A stretch of 15,323 nt of DNA from Gemmatimonadota bacterium (GTDB lineage Bacteria > Gemmatimonadota > Gemmatimonadetes > Longimicrobiales > Longimicrobiaceae): the NCBI GenBank assembly GCA_019240375.1, contig JAFAYN010000174.1:1-15323 (forward strand), given 5' to 3'. Shown one piece after another: positions 6,153 to 12,425 of this stretch. Below the pieces are notes generated by a model. It made no database searches. It was not told the origin of the DNA and worked only from the letters and a program-made list of their open reading frames with translations. Within the stretch, counting starts at the first letter, position 1. Every line of letters starts with the position of its first letter. The position numbers and the translations under genes were made by a program.

Positions 6153-6677
6153 TCACCACTTCCGGCGATAGAAGTCCTCCAGCACGGGGGAGATCGCCCG
6201 CTCCTCCCCGGCTTCGGCGGGGGCGAGGGACCCGCCGCCCCGGGCCGCATCGGCAAGGTAGCGGCGAACCAGCTGGCTGATCTCCTCGGCTTGTCGGGCG
6301 GAGAAGCGGTCGAGGTCCAGCGTCACCGGCTTCGTCCGGTCCCGTACGACGAACACCCACCGGCCCGGCCCCTCCCCGGCCCGGGAGGCGAACGGCCACC
6401 ACCACCGTGGCTCGGGGGGCTGGAAGCGGGCGTCCTCGACCTCCGTCCACTTCATGATCTCTCGACGGACGTCCTGCGTCAGGACCAGCTTTTCGGGGAA
6501 CAGCTCCAGGTCGTATTGTGTGGTGAAGTCCACCGCGAAGCCCAGCACCAGCCCGATGGGGATGGACAGCCAGAAAGGGATCCAGGTGAAGAACGGGATC
6601 ACGATCGCCATGGTCAGGCCCGCCCCCGCGCTGTGTGCCAGGCGATAGGGGAGCGGCAGCCTGAATCGGTGTGGCAT
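6153..6677 (-). CDS. Membrane-anchored protein of unknown function
   Basis: A 174-aa protein with a basic N terminus (MPHRFRLPLPYRLAHSAG), a hydrophobic hairpin of two closely spaced spans (about 18-33 and 35-51: LTMAIVIPFFTWIPFWLSIP, then IGLVLGFAVDF), and a soluble domain from about 55 on. The soluble part alternates strands (YDLELFPEKLVLTQDVRREI, WTEVEDARFQPPEP, RWVFVVRDRTKPVTLDLDRF) and ends in a helix (SARQAEEISQLVRRYLAD), a layout like bacterial PH-like (bPH) membrane proteins; that assignment is a guess from pattern, not a clear family match. No strong Shine-Dalgarno precedes the ATG at 6677. It ends about 140 bp before the sigma operon and follows the GNAT gene by 35 bp on the same strand. 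Confidence 0.75.
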   Translation of the reverse strand: MPHRFRLPLPYRLAHSAGAGLTMAIVIPFFTWIPFWLSIPIGLVLGFAVDFTTQYDLELFPEKLVLTQDVRREIMKWTEVEDARFQPPEPRWWWPFASRAGEGPGRWVFVVRDRTKPVTLDLDRFSARQAEEISQLVRRYLADAARGGGSLAPAEAGEERAISPVLEDFYRRKW

Positions 6678-6712
6678 CGCGGCGGTGGGTGGGAGTGGAA
6701 AGGTCCGACTGC

Positions 6713-7264
6713 TCAGGGGAGCGGGTCCACCCCGCGGGTCATGACGTGGTCGTGCTGCACGTCCTCGCCCATCACAAAGGTCTGCGCCCCCACCACCCGG
6801 AACCCCAGCTTGCGGTAGAAGGCCTGGGCGCGGGGGTTGTGCTCCCACACCGTCAGCCAGAGCGCCCCGGCGCGGTGCTCCACGGCAGCGTCCCGCACGG
6901 CGCGCATCATCGCCTGCGCCACCCCGCGCCCGTGCCAGGGCGCGTCCACGTAGAAGCGGGCGATCTCCACCGCGGCCTGGCCGGCCTCCACCTCCACCCC
7001 GGGCGGCGGGGGTCCCAGGCGGAGCTGGGCGTACCCGGCCAGGGCGCCCCCGACCTCCACCAGCAGGACGATCCCCCGCGGGTCCCGCAGCTCGCGCCCC
7101 AGCTCCTCCACGGTGAAGTTCGCCGTGCGGTAGGCGATCACGTCCTCCGCCCGGCAGGTGGGGGCGTAGGTCTCGTGGAAGAGGCGGTCGGCGAAGGCGG
7201 CGAGCGCCCCCGCCTCCTCGGGGCCGACGGCGCGTACGGTGGGGATCGGCTCGGGATGGCTCAC
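6713..7264 (-). CDS. GNAT family N-acetyltransferase
   Basis: A 183-aa single GNAT domain. Visible landmarks are the N-terminal VRAVGPEEAGALAAFADRLF (10-29), strand 3-4 GIVLLVEVGGALAGYAQLRL (64-83), strand 4/5 VEIARFYVDAPWHGRGVAQA (99-118) carrying the acetyl-CoA pyrophosphate loop (WHGRGVA), and the C-terminal NPRAQAFYRKLGFRVVG (143-159). It transfers an acetyl group from acetyl-CoA to an amine; the substrate cannot be inferred. A longer open frame extends to 7504 but overlaps the divergent hydrolase gene and codes for low-complexity sequence. The GTG at 7264 is chosen because GGAG lies 7 nt upstream and conserved GNAT sequence begins within 10 residues. Confidence 0.88.
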   Translation of the reverse strand: MSHPEPIPTVRAVGPEEAGALAAFADRLFHETYAPTCRAEDVIAYRTANFTVEELGRELRDPRGIVLLVEVGGALAGYAQLRLGPPPPGVEVEAGQAAVEIARFYVDAPWHGRGVAQAMMRAVRDAAVEHRAGALWLTVWEHNPRAQAFYRKLGFRVVGAQTFVMGEDVQHDHVMTRGVDPLP

Positions 7265-7430
7265 GACAGCTCCGGTGATGAAATGCTCCAGGGTGTGCAC
7301 CACACGATGGGCCGCCGCGGGGAGGGGCGCAAGCGGCGTGGCACGAGACCTGACAGCGGACGGGGAGCGAGCCGGTCCGTGCGCCCCGTGGGGCACCCGG
7401 ACCCCCGACCCATCCCCGAACGACCCCCCG

Positions 7431-8756
7431 ATGCCGGCGGACGAAGAACGGACCCGAAAGCCACTCGAGATCAGGATCGAACGCTTCTTCTTCCCCCGCT
7501 TCAAGCGCTGGCACCGGTACGCCGCGGTGGTGCTCCTGGCGGGGGTCCTCCTGTCGGCGACGTACAGCTTCTTCGTCTTCCCGCGGCTGCGCTACCTGTT
7601 CACCGCGGTTCCCGTGATCCCCTCCGCGCACGACACGGCCGCCGTGGTGGCGGGGCTCTCCCCGGAGGTGCTGAGCGGGGCCGAGGCGATCGTCTCCGGG
7701 GAGGTGAACCGCGGCGGCTTCCCCGGCGGCGCGCTGGCGATCGGGGAGGGGGGGCGGACGCTGGCGGAGGTCGGGATCGGGCGCACCGAGTGGGGGCGCC
7801 TTTCCGACCCGGTGGACGCCGACGGGACGGTGTACGACCTGGCCTCGCTCACCAAGGTGATGGGGACCACCACCGCGGTGATGATCCTGGTGGACGACGG
7901 CCGGCTGCGGCTGGACGACCGGGTGGCGCGCTGGGTCCCGGAGTTCCACGGCGAGGGGCGCGACTCGGTGACGGTGCGCCAGCTCCTCACCCACACCTCC
8001 GGCCTCCCCGCGGGGATGGCGGAGGTCCCCGGCGCCACCCCGGAGCAGCGCCTGGCGCACCTCCTGTCCGACGTGAGGCTGATCGACAGGCCCGGCGCCT
8101 CGGTGCTGTACTCCGACGTCGGCTTCATCGTGCTGGGCGAGGTGGTGGCGCGCGCCGCCGGGGAGCCGCTCCCCGCCTTCCTGCGGCGCAGGGTGTGGAC
8201 CCCGCTGCGGATGACGGGGACGCGCTTCCGCCCGGGGCAGGGGTGCGACGCGTGCGCCCCGACGCTCACCCTGGAGGACGGGACCCCCTTCGCCGGGGAG
8301 ACCAACGACCCGCTGTCGCGCGAGCTGGGGGGGATCACCGGGAACGCGGGGCTCTTTTCCACCGTGCACGACGTGGGACGCTACGCCGCCCTGATCGCCG
8401 GCGGGGGAGCGCTGGACGGGGTGCGCATCGTCCAGGACTCCACCCTGCGCCTCTTCACCCGGGCGCAGCCCGGGACGGGGACGCGGGGGCTGGGGTTCGA
8501 GGTGTTCTGCGAGGAGGGGACCGTCCCCGACAGGGACGGGTGCAAGCTCCCCTACGCCTTCGGGCACACCGGGTACACGGGGACCTCGCTCTGGATCGAC
8601 CCGCGCTCTCGGCGCTGGGTGGTGCTGCTGACCAACCGCACCTACCTGCCGCGCGCCTCCAACCGGATCCAGGCCGTCCGCCGGCAGCTCTTCAACCTGG
8701 TGGTCGGGTACACCGCCGACCAGGTCCGGGAGGACACCACCGACGTGGGGCGGTAG
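7431..8756 (+). CDS. Membrane-anchored serine hydrolase (beta-lactamase / class C-like)
   Basis: A 441-aa protein. Residues about 29-50 form a signal anchor (YAAVVLLAGVLLSATYSFFV), leaving the domain outside the cytoplasmic membrane. The serine beta-lactamase/DD-peptidase fold follows: SxxK as DLASLTKVMG (137-145, nucleophile Ser139, Lys142), the LLTHTSGLP motif (185-193), YSD at 227-229 in the YxN position, GGITGNAGLFST (300-311) and an HTG box HTGYTGTSLWIDP (379-391) in place of KTG. Family members include esterases, D-aminopeptidases and penicillin-binding-protein-like hydrolases, so beta-lactam hydrolysis should not be assumed. It starts at the ATG at 7431; the frame is open further upstream but overlaps the divergent GNAT gene. 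No clear Shine-Dalgarno is seen. It converges on the M28 gene with only 3 bp between stops. Confidence 0.9.
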   Translation: MPADEERTRKPLEIRIERFFFPRFKRWHRYAAVVLLAGVLLSATYSFFVFPRLRYLFTAVPVIPSAHDTAAVVAGLSPEVLSGAEAIVSGEVNRGGFPGGALAIGEGGRTLAEVGIGRTEWGRLSDPVDADGTVYDLASLTKVMGTTTAVMILVDDGRLRLDDRVARWVPEFHGEGRDSVTVRQLLTHTSGLPAGMAEVPGATPEQRLAHLLSDVRLIDRPGASVLYSDVGFIVLGEVVARAAGEPLPAFLRRRVWTPLRMTGTRFRPGQGCDACAPTLTLEDGTPFAGETNDPLSRELGGITGNAGLFSTVHDVGRYAALIAGGGALDGVRIVQDSTLRLFTRAQPGTGTRGLGFEVFCEEGTVPDRDGCKLPYAFGHTGYTGTSLWIDPRSRRWVVLLTNRTYLPRASNRIQAVRRQLFNLVVGYTADQVREDTTDVGR

Positions 8757-8766
8757 CCGCTACCGC
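8750..8766. terminator. Palindrome spanning two convergent stop codons
   Basis: GCGGTAGC-C-GCTACCGC is a perfect 8-bp inverted repeat with a one-base centre. It contains the TAG stop of the hydrolase (8754-8756) and, symmetrically, the TAG stop of the M28 peptidase on the other strand (8760-8762). In RNA the innermost pairs would open to form a loop. It may help end both transcripts, but no T-run is present. Confidence 0.35.
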
Positions 8767-10262
8767 TCCAGCCGGAACCCCGGGTCCACGCCGGGACGCC
8801 CGGGGGTGGCCGCCACCGCCCACCCGGTGGCGTACATCCACCGCGTCATGCGGGCGAGCTTGGCCACGTCGATCCGCTGCGGCTCGTCGCGCGGGGTGTG
8901 GTAGTCCGGGTGCAGGAGGGTGGTGAAGAAGATCGCCGGGATCCCCGCCTGCGCGTACGGGAGGTGGTCGCTGCGGAAGTACCAGAACTCCGGGTGCGTG
9001 GGGGCGTCCCAGGTGGTGTCGATGGCGAAGCGCGCGGTCCGCGCGTTGGCGTCGCGCGCCATCCGCACCAGCGCGGCGGAGTTGCGGTGCGGCGGGGTGG
9101 AGCCCAGCAGCGCCGCCGAGTCCGGGGCGTTGCGCCCGATCATGTCGCCGTTGAGGACGGCCACCAGCGACCCCTTCGGCACGGTGGGGTGGTCCACGTA
9201 CCAGCGCGACCCCAGCAGCCCGCGCTCCTCGGCCCCGTGCCAGACGAAGAGCGCCGAGCGCGGCCCCGGGTTCCTGGCGAAGGCCCGCCCGATGGCGAGG
9301 AGGGCGACGCTGACGGTGGCGTTGTCGTCCGCCCCGTTGAAGATGGAGTCGCCGCTCACCGGGAAGCGGACCCCGTCGTGGTCATGGTGGCCGCTGAAGA
9401 CGACGTACTCGCCGCGCAGCGCCGGGTCGCTCCCGCGCACCCGCGCCACCACGTTGACCGACGGGTACACGAAGCTCTCGCTCGCCAGGGTGGCGGTCAG
9501 GCGCTGCCCGGGGGCGCGCAGCCGGTCCAGGGCGGCGCGCCGCACCCAGAGCACCGGGACCTGCGCGGTGCGGCGCTGGCTCACCCCCACGCTGTCCAGC
9601 GCGTAGGTGCCGCGCGCCAGCGACGAGGCGTACGCGTCGAAGTCGCCCTCCGCCACCGAGTCCGACACCAGGATCACCGCCGCGGCCCCCTGCCGCGCCA
9701 GGAAGGCGGCCCGCTCGCGGAGGGCGGCGCGGGTGTAGCGCCGCGCCCACAGGCTCATCCCCCGCGGCGGCGCGTCGCGCGGCGGGGTGAGCACCGCAGC
9801 CACCGCCTTTCCGCGCAACTCCACCCCCGCCACGTCCTGCTCCCGCCCCTCGCCCACGAACACCACCGGCGCGTCCACGCTGGCGTCGGCCGGCGCGAAC
9901 ACCGACACGTCGCGCCAGAGCGCCAGCGGCTCGCCCCCCAGCGCCACCCGGCTCCGCTCCGACACCACCACGCGGCGCATGGAAAAGAACTGGAAGTAGG
10001 TGCCGTCGTCCCCCGCCGGCTCCAGCCCCGCCGCGCGCGCCCGCTCCGCCACCCACGCGGCGGCGCGCAGCTCGTCGGGCGTTCCCGCCTCCCGGCCGCG
10101 CATGGCGTCGCCGGCCAGGGCGAACAGGTCGGCGCGCAGCTCCGCCTCGCGGATGGCGGCCATCGCCGGCGGTGAGGCGGCGCGCCCTCCCTGGGCGCAC
10201 AGGGGGGCCGCGGCGCCCCAGGCGAGGGCCGCGGCGAAGGCGAAACGACGGGTTCGGCTCAT
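8760..10262 (-). CDS. Exported M28 family metallopeptidase
   Basis: A 500-aa protein with a cleavable signal peptide (MSRTRRFAFAAALAWGAAAP, probable cleavage after the LCAQ/AQG region near residue 24). A protease-associated-type insert lies around 130-265. The M28 catalytic domain is complete: GHHDHDG (291-297, zinc ligands His292/Asp294), FNGADDNATVSVA (308-320, bridging Asp313), WHGAEERGLLGS (341-352, catalytic Glu345 and ligand Glu346), NGDMIGRN (371-378, Asp373) and DYHTPRDEPQRID (453-465, His455). The family removes N-terminal amino acids from peptides using two zinc ions, and this one should act in the periplasm or outside the cell. The ATG at 10262 gives a proper signal peptide; the frame is open upstream but without sensible sequence. 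No strong Shine-Dalgarno precedes it. Confidence 0.93.
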   Translation of the reverse strand: MSRTRRFAFAAALAWGAAAPLCAQGGRAASPPAMAAIREAELRADLFALAGDAMRGREAGTPDELRAAAWVAERARAAGLEPAGDDGTYFQFFSMRRVVVSERSRVALGGEPLALWRDVSVFAPADASVDAPVVFVGEGREQDVAGVELRGKAVAAVLTPPRDAPPRGMSLWARRYTRAALRERAAFLARQGAAAVILVSDSVAEGDFDAYASSLARGTYALDSVGVSQRRTAQVPVLWVRRAALDRLRAPGQRLTATLASESFVYPSVNVVARVRGSDPALRGEYVVFSGHHDHDGVRFPVSGDSIFNGADDNATVSVALLAIGRAFARNPGPRSALFVWHGAEERGLLGSRWYVDHPTVPKGSLVAVLNGDMIGRNAPDSAALLGSTPPHRNSAALVRMARDANARTARFAIDTTWDAPTHPEFWYFRSDHLPYAQAGIPAIFFTTLLHPDYHTPRDEPQRIDVAKLARMTRWMYATGWAVAATPGRPGVDPGFRLER

Positions 10263-10357
10263 GGCGGACAGCGGGTGAGGGTGGGGAGCGGCTTCGTGGC
10301 GGAACCTACGTTTACGCCCGGCGGCGGGCCACGGCGGGGTTTCCCCGGCGAACGCGG

Positions 10358-10392
10358 AAGCGGGGTGCGCCCGGACCGGACGCACCCCGCTT
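10358..10392 (-). terminator. Strong hairpin downstream of the DUF5670-type gene
   Basis: A perfect 12-bp inverted repeat AAGCGGGGTGCG / CGCACCCCGCTT with an 11-nt loop, 24 nt after the stop of the 49-aa gene and about 95 nt before the M28 start. Only a CTT follows the stem on the minus strand, so it is a GC-rich terminator with a poor U-tract. It separates the two same-strand genes. Confidence 0.65.
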
Positions 10393-10416
10393 CGACCTCG
10401 CCGATCCGCCGTGTCG

Positions 10417-10566
10417 TCAGACCGGACGGCGACCGGTGATGAGCCGGTACAGGATCACGATCACCGCGATCACCAGGAGCAGGTGGATCAGCACACTCGA
10501 GACGTGGAAGACGGCGAAACCGAGGATCCAGAGAACGAACAGGACGACGGCAATGGTCCAGAGCAT
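10417..10566 (-). CDS. DUF5670 (Lmo0937-type) small membrane protein
   Basis: A 49-aa peptide starting MLWTIAVVLFVLWILGFAVF, with a short polar break (HVSS) and a second hydrophobic span (VLIHLLLVIAVIVILYRLI), ending in a basic tail GRRPV. Length, the opening LWTIAVVLFVLW and the central HVSS..IHLLLVIA pattern match the small two-span DUF5670/Lmo0937 family, whose members are widespread and often stress-associated but lack a proven activity. GGAGGG lies 9 nt before the ATG, the strongest ribosome binding site in this part of the window, and a perfect 12-bp hairpin follows the stop. It appears to be a single-gene transcript. Confidence 0.88.
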   Translation of the reverse strand: MLWTIAVVLFVLWILGFAVFHVSSVLIHLLLVIAVIVILYRLITGRRPV

Positions 10567-10611
10567 GGGAAAACCCTCCGTAGGGGATCGGATTCACGTT
10601 CCTGCGCCGTC

Positions 10612-10640
10612 GTATAAGCAACTGTCGTGCCCGTTCCCGC
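10612..10640 (-). promoter_or_regulatory. Possible promoter of the DUF5670-type gene
   Basis: TTATAC (10617-10612) stands about 45 nt before the ATG on the minus strand, and GGGAAC lies near -35 (around 10640-10635). It is one of few AT-rich hexamers in the intergenic region. A GGGAAC -35 would be compatible with an ECF-type sigma factor, but this is weak. Confidence 0.3.
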
Positions 10641-10649
10641 ACCGGGACG
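10632..10649 (-). terminator. Possible weak terminator after the DUF3574 gene
   Basis: On the minus strand CGTCCCG-GTG-CGGGAACG forms a 7-bp stem with one bulged A, 8 nt past the DUF3574 stop. No U-tract follows, and the stem overlaps the presumed -35 of the next gene. Confidence 0.3.
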
Positions 10650-10656
10650 ACCGCGG

Positions 10657-11082
10657 TCAGCGGTACAATTCCATCCGCACCGGGGCGGCCACGCGCAGCA
10701 CCGCCTCCTGCCGGAAGCGGCGCCGGTACTCCCGGGCAATCGCCGCGACGGCCGAGTCCCCCGCCGCCCCGGCCGGGTGGACCACCTCCAGCACCAGCGT
10801 CGGCTCGCGCGTGGTGCGCCCGTCGGCGCCGCGCCACGCCCCCTCCGCCCGCCACACCGTCATCCCGTCGGGGAAGCGGGGTGCCACCACCTCCTCCACG
10901 AACGCCCTCCACTCCTCGTCCGAGACCGCCCCCCCGCCGGAGATCGAGCGCCCGAAGAACAGGCGGTCGTCCACCTGCCCCTGCGCTGCGGGCGCAGGGG
11001 CGGGGAGGGCGCGCGGAGGGGCGCACCCGGCCAGGAGCGCCCCCAGGAGCAGGGCGGGCGCGGCGGGGCGCCCGGCGCTCAC
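10657..11082 (-). CDS. DUF3574 lipoprotein
   Basis: A 141-aa protein with a lipoprotein signal: MSAGRPAAPALLLGALLAGC with lipobox LAGC and acylated Cys20, then an Ala/Pro linker. The mature domain DDRLFFGRSISGGGAVSDEE (38-57), WRAFVEEVVAPRFPDGMTVW (58-77), TLVLEVVHP (95-103) and the C-terminal YRRRFRQEAVLRV (119-131) match the DUF3574 pattern of small periplasmic proteins with no known activity. The GTG at 11082 overlaps the TGA of the preceding NTF2-like gene (GTGA), so the two are translationally coupled and probably work in the same envelope process. Confidence 0.85.
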   Translation of the reverse strand: MSAGRPAAPALLLGALLAGCAPPRALPAPAPAAQGQVDDRLFFGRSISGGGAVSDEEWRAFVEEVVAPRFPDGMTVWRAEGAWRGADGRTTREPTLVLEVVHPAGAAGDSAVAAIAREYRRRFRQEAVLRVAAPVRMELYR

Positions 11083-11531
11083 GAGTGGTCGTGGATCATC
11101 CGCCACCCCGCGGCGGTGCGGGCCCACACGGTGGAGAACCACCCGGTGCGGTCGGGGCGCCCCGCGCCGGACAGGATGAACTGGCCGGTGACCAGCGCGT
11201 ACTCGCTCCCCAGCGGGCGCACCACCACGTGCTCGTAGCGAAGGTCCTGCAGCGGACGCCCGGTGCGCCAGAAGCCCCGCCGCATGATCCTCTCGACGGC
11301 GCCCGGGCCACCCTCCGGGCCGTTGGGACCCATCTCGGTGGCGGTGTCGGCGTAGGCCCACAGGTAGCGGCTCAGGTCGCCGCGGTTCCACCCGGCGGCG
11401 GTGGAGTCGAGCACGGCGCGGATCTCCGCCGCGTCGCGGGCCGGGGCGGGAGCGGGGGCCGGGCCGGGCCGGGCACAGGCGGCGGACAGGGCGATCAGCG
11501 CGAGCGCGGCGTACGTCGGAAGGGGTCGCAT
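11079..11531 (-). CDS. NTF2-like (DUF4440/SnoaL-type) lipoprotein
   Basis: A 150-aa protein with a lipoprotein signal (LALIALSAAC, acylated Cys19) and a Pro/Ala-rich linker (RPGPAPAPAPARD). The domain has the order of NTF2-like folds: an N-terminal helix AAEIRAVLDSTAAGWNRGDL (34-53), YLWAYADTATEMGPNG (56-71), GAVERIMRRGFW (77-88), then strands LRYEHVVVRPLGSEYALVTG (97-116) and GWFSTVWARTAAGWRMIHDH (130-149). Such domains can be enzymes or ligand-binding modules; no active site can be assigned. GGAGAG lies 5-6 nt before the ATG and a TATCTT element about 40 nt upstream. The stop overlaps the GTG of the DUF3574 gene. Confidence 0.87.
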   Translation of the reverse strand: MRPLPTYAALALIALSAACARPGPAPAPAPARDAAEIRAVLDSTAAGWNRGDLSRYLWAYADTATEMGPNGPEGGPGAVERIMRRGFWRTGRPLQDLRYEHVVVRPLGSEYALVTGQFILSGAGRPDRTGWFSTVWARTAAGWRMIHDHS

Positions 11532-11570
11532 GGGCTCTCCGGTTTCGGGGGAATCGGGTGGACGCCGCGC

Positions 11571-11576
11571 AAGATA
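11571..11576 (-). promoter_or_regulatory. Putative -10 element of the lipoprotein pair
   Basis: TATCTT on the minus strand, followed by G, about 40 nt before the start of the NTF2-like gene and 46 nt beyond the cold-shock gene's terminator. It matches the hexamer upstream of rsbR. No convincing -35 is seen. Confidence 0.35.
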
Positions 11577-11621
11577 GGGGCGAAGGGGGCGGGCGGCGAG
11601 CCCGCGCTTCCGGTCCCCCAA

Positions 11622-11656
11622 CGCAAAGATCCGGGCCATCGACCCGGATCTCTGCG
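11622..11656 (-). terminator. Hairpin terminator of the cold-shock gene
   Basis: CGCA-A-AGATCCGGG pairs with CCCGGATCT-C-TGCG: 13 of 14 positions pair, with one A/C mismatch and a 7-nt loop. It starts 14 nt after the cold-shock stop codon. On the minus strand it is followed by TTGGGGGAC, so the U-tract is poor, but stem stability and position support a terminator. Confidence 0.7.
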
Positions 11657-11670
11657 CTTTCGCTCCCAGC

Positions 11671-12039
11671 TTACCAGCGGTCCCGATCCCGACCGCCGCC
11701 GCCACCGCCGTACCCGCCCCCACCACCGCCGTAGCCGCCACCGCCGCCACGGCCGCCGCCACCACCGCCGTAGCCGCCGCCCCGGCCGCCACCGCCGCCG
11801 CCGTAGCCGCCGTCACCCCCCTGCGGGGCGTCCAGACGGGTCACATTCTCCGCCGCGGGGCCCTTCTGCCCCTGGACGACGTCGAACTCGACGCGCTCGT
11901 TCTCGTTGAGTGTCTTGAAGCCGCTCCCCTGGATGGCGCTGTGATGGACGAACACGTCCTTCTCGCCGTTGTCTCGCGTGATGAAGCCGAACCCCTTCTC
12001 AGGGTTGAACCACTTCACCACGCCGGTCTCCCTTGCCAT
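11671..12039 (-). CDS. Cold-shock domain protein with Gly/Tyr/Arg-rich tail
   Basis: A 122-aa protein. Residues 1-70 are a canonical cold-shock domain: [19 protein letters not shown] (5-23) with RNP1 KGFGFI and DVFVHHSAI (28-36) with RNP2 VFVHH, then [15 protein letters not shown]. This five-stranded barrel binds single-stranded RNA/DNA as an RNA chaperone or regulator. Residues about 74-116 form a tail of [14 protein letters not shown] units with interspersed Tyr and Arg, ending RDRDRW, which is absent from ordinary 65-70-aa Csp proteins and resembles the glycine-rich tails of plant cold-shock proteins and RGG-box RNA-binding proteins. AGAGGG stands about 10 nt before the ATG. The frame is open further upstream, but the cold-shock domain starts at 12039. 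Confidence 0.95.
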   Translation of the reverse strand: MARETGVVKWFNPEKGFGFITRDNGEKDVFVHHSAIQGSGFKTLNENERVEFDVVQGQKGPAAENVTRLDAPQGGDGGYGGGGGGRGGGYGGGGGGRGGGGGYGGGGGGYGGGGGGRDRDRW

Positions 12040-12063
12040 AGCGATCTGCCCTCTGAAGTGTGA

Positions 12064-12089
12064 ATTCATGCAGCACTTTGCTGCTGAAT
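12064..12089 (-). promoter_or_regulatory. Hairpin in the cold-shock gene leader
   Basis: In the minus-strand transcript ATTC-A-GCAGCA-AAG-TGCTGC-AT-GAAT folds as a 6-bp stem with a 3-nt loop, a 1/2 internal loop and a 4-bp outer stem, 25-50 nt before the csp start. Cold-shock mRNAs often have structured, temperature-responsive leaders; a role here is inferred. Confidence 0.4.
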
Positions 12090-12311
12090 GTACAGCTGCC
12101 GCGGGATACGTGCCACACCGCGGACCGGTACTGCCCCCTCCTGCCCGAACGGCGGCCGGTTCAGCGTCGCGAAGAACTCGTACGTGCTCGTTCACTCCGG
12201 GGAGAGCGCGACGGAAAAGACCAGCTGCTCCGGCCCTGCAAGGGTCGTGCTACGCTTCGTCCGGGGATCGTAGCGCATTCGCTCCGGATACGCCAGCATC
12301 CCGGCCCCGGA

Positions 12312-12341
12312 TTGCGCCGCTTCGCCGCGGGGGCGTAGCTT
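12312..12341 (+). promoter_or_regulatory. Putative promoter of gdx
   Basis: TTGCGC (12312-12317), an 18-nt spacer and TAGCTT (12336-12341) resemble a housekeeping promoter. The predicted transcript would begin near 12348, just ahead of the first riboswitch stem at 12356, which supports it. The -10 resembles the TATCTT elements seen elsewhere in the window. Confidence 0.45.
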
Positions 12342-12355
12342 CCGGCCGATCGGGA

Positions 12356-12406
12356 CGGCGGGGGGACGGCCCCTCGCCGCGGGAGATTCCGCCGGGGACG
12401 ACCCCG
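12356..12406 (+). promoter_or_regulatory. Guanidine-II (mini-ykkC) riboswitch
   Basis: Two hairpins with ACGR tetraloops, the defining trait of the guanidine-II class. Stem 1 is CGGCGGGGGG-ACGG-CCCCTCGCCG (12356-12379, 10 bp including one G-U pair). Stem 2 is CGGGG-ACGA-CCCCG (12393-12406, 5 bp). Both loops are flanked by GG and CC as in the consensus, and the 13-nt linker is in the usual range. Stem 2 ends 7 nt before AGGAGG (12414-12419), the gdx ribosome binding site, so control is likely at translation. In this class each loop binds one guanidinium ion and the loops kiss through their CG dinucleotides. The downstream gene encodes a guanidinium exporter, the classical target, so class and context agree. 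Confidence 0.9.
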
Positions 12407-12425
12407 CACCATCAGGAGGAAGGGG

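Larger units (their letters stand above)
12040..12425. other. Divergent intergenic region between csp and gdx
   Basis: 386 bp without a convincing gene. The left part should hold the csp promoter and 5' leader (hairpin at 12064-12089). The middle (12100-12300) contains only low-quality frames and a short inverted repeat GCTACG/CGTAGC (12249-12254, 12269-12274). The right part holds the gdx promoter candidate and guanidine-II riboswitch. Confidence 0.7.

Noticed and set aside
7265..7504. Upstream extension of the GNAT gene
   Set aside because: It codes for low-complexity sequence overlapping the divergent hydrolase; the GTG at 7264 has GGAG and begins just before conserved GNAT sequence.
7431..8756. 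Antibiotic-resistance beta-lactamase
   Set aside because: SxxK and HTG boxes are shared with many esterases and peptidases; long length, membrane anchor and chromosomal-style context do not support a resistance enzyme.
11695..11820. Tandem CCGCC/GTAGCC repeats as a possible CRISPR or DNA satellite
   Set aside because: They are in-frame codons for the Gly/Tyr/Arg tail of the cold-shock protein, without spacers.
12101..12115. Sigma-54-like site on the minus strand (TGGCACG followed by CCGC with correct GG-GC spacing) 60-75 nt before csp
   Set aside because: The -12 half is only half matched and nothing else (activator sites, linked gene) supports it; one such match is plausible by chance.
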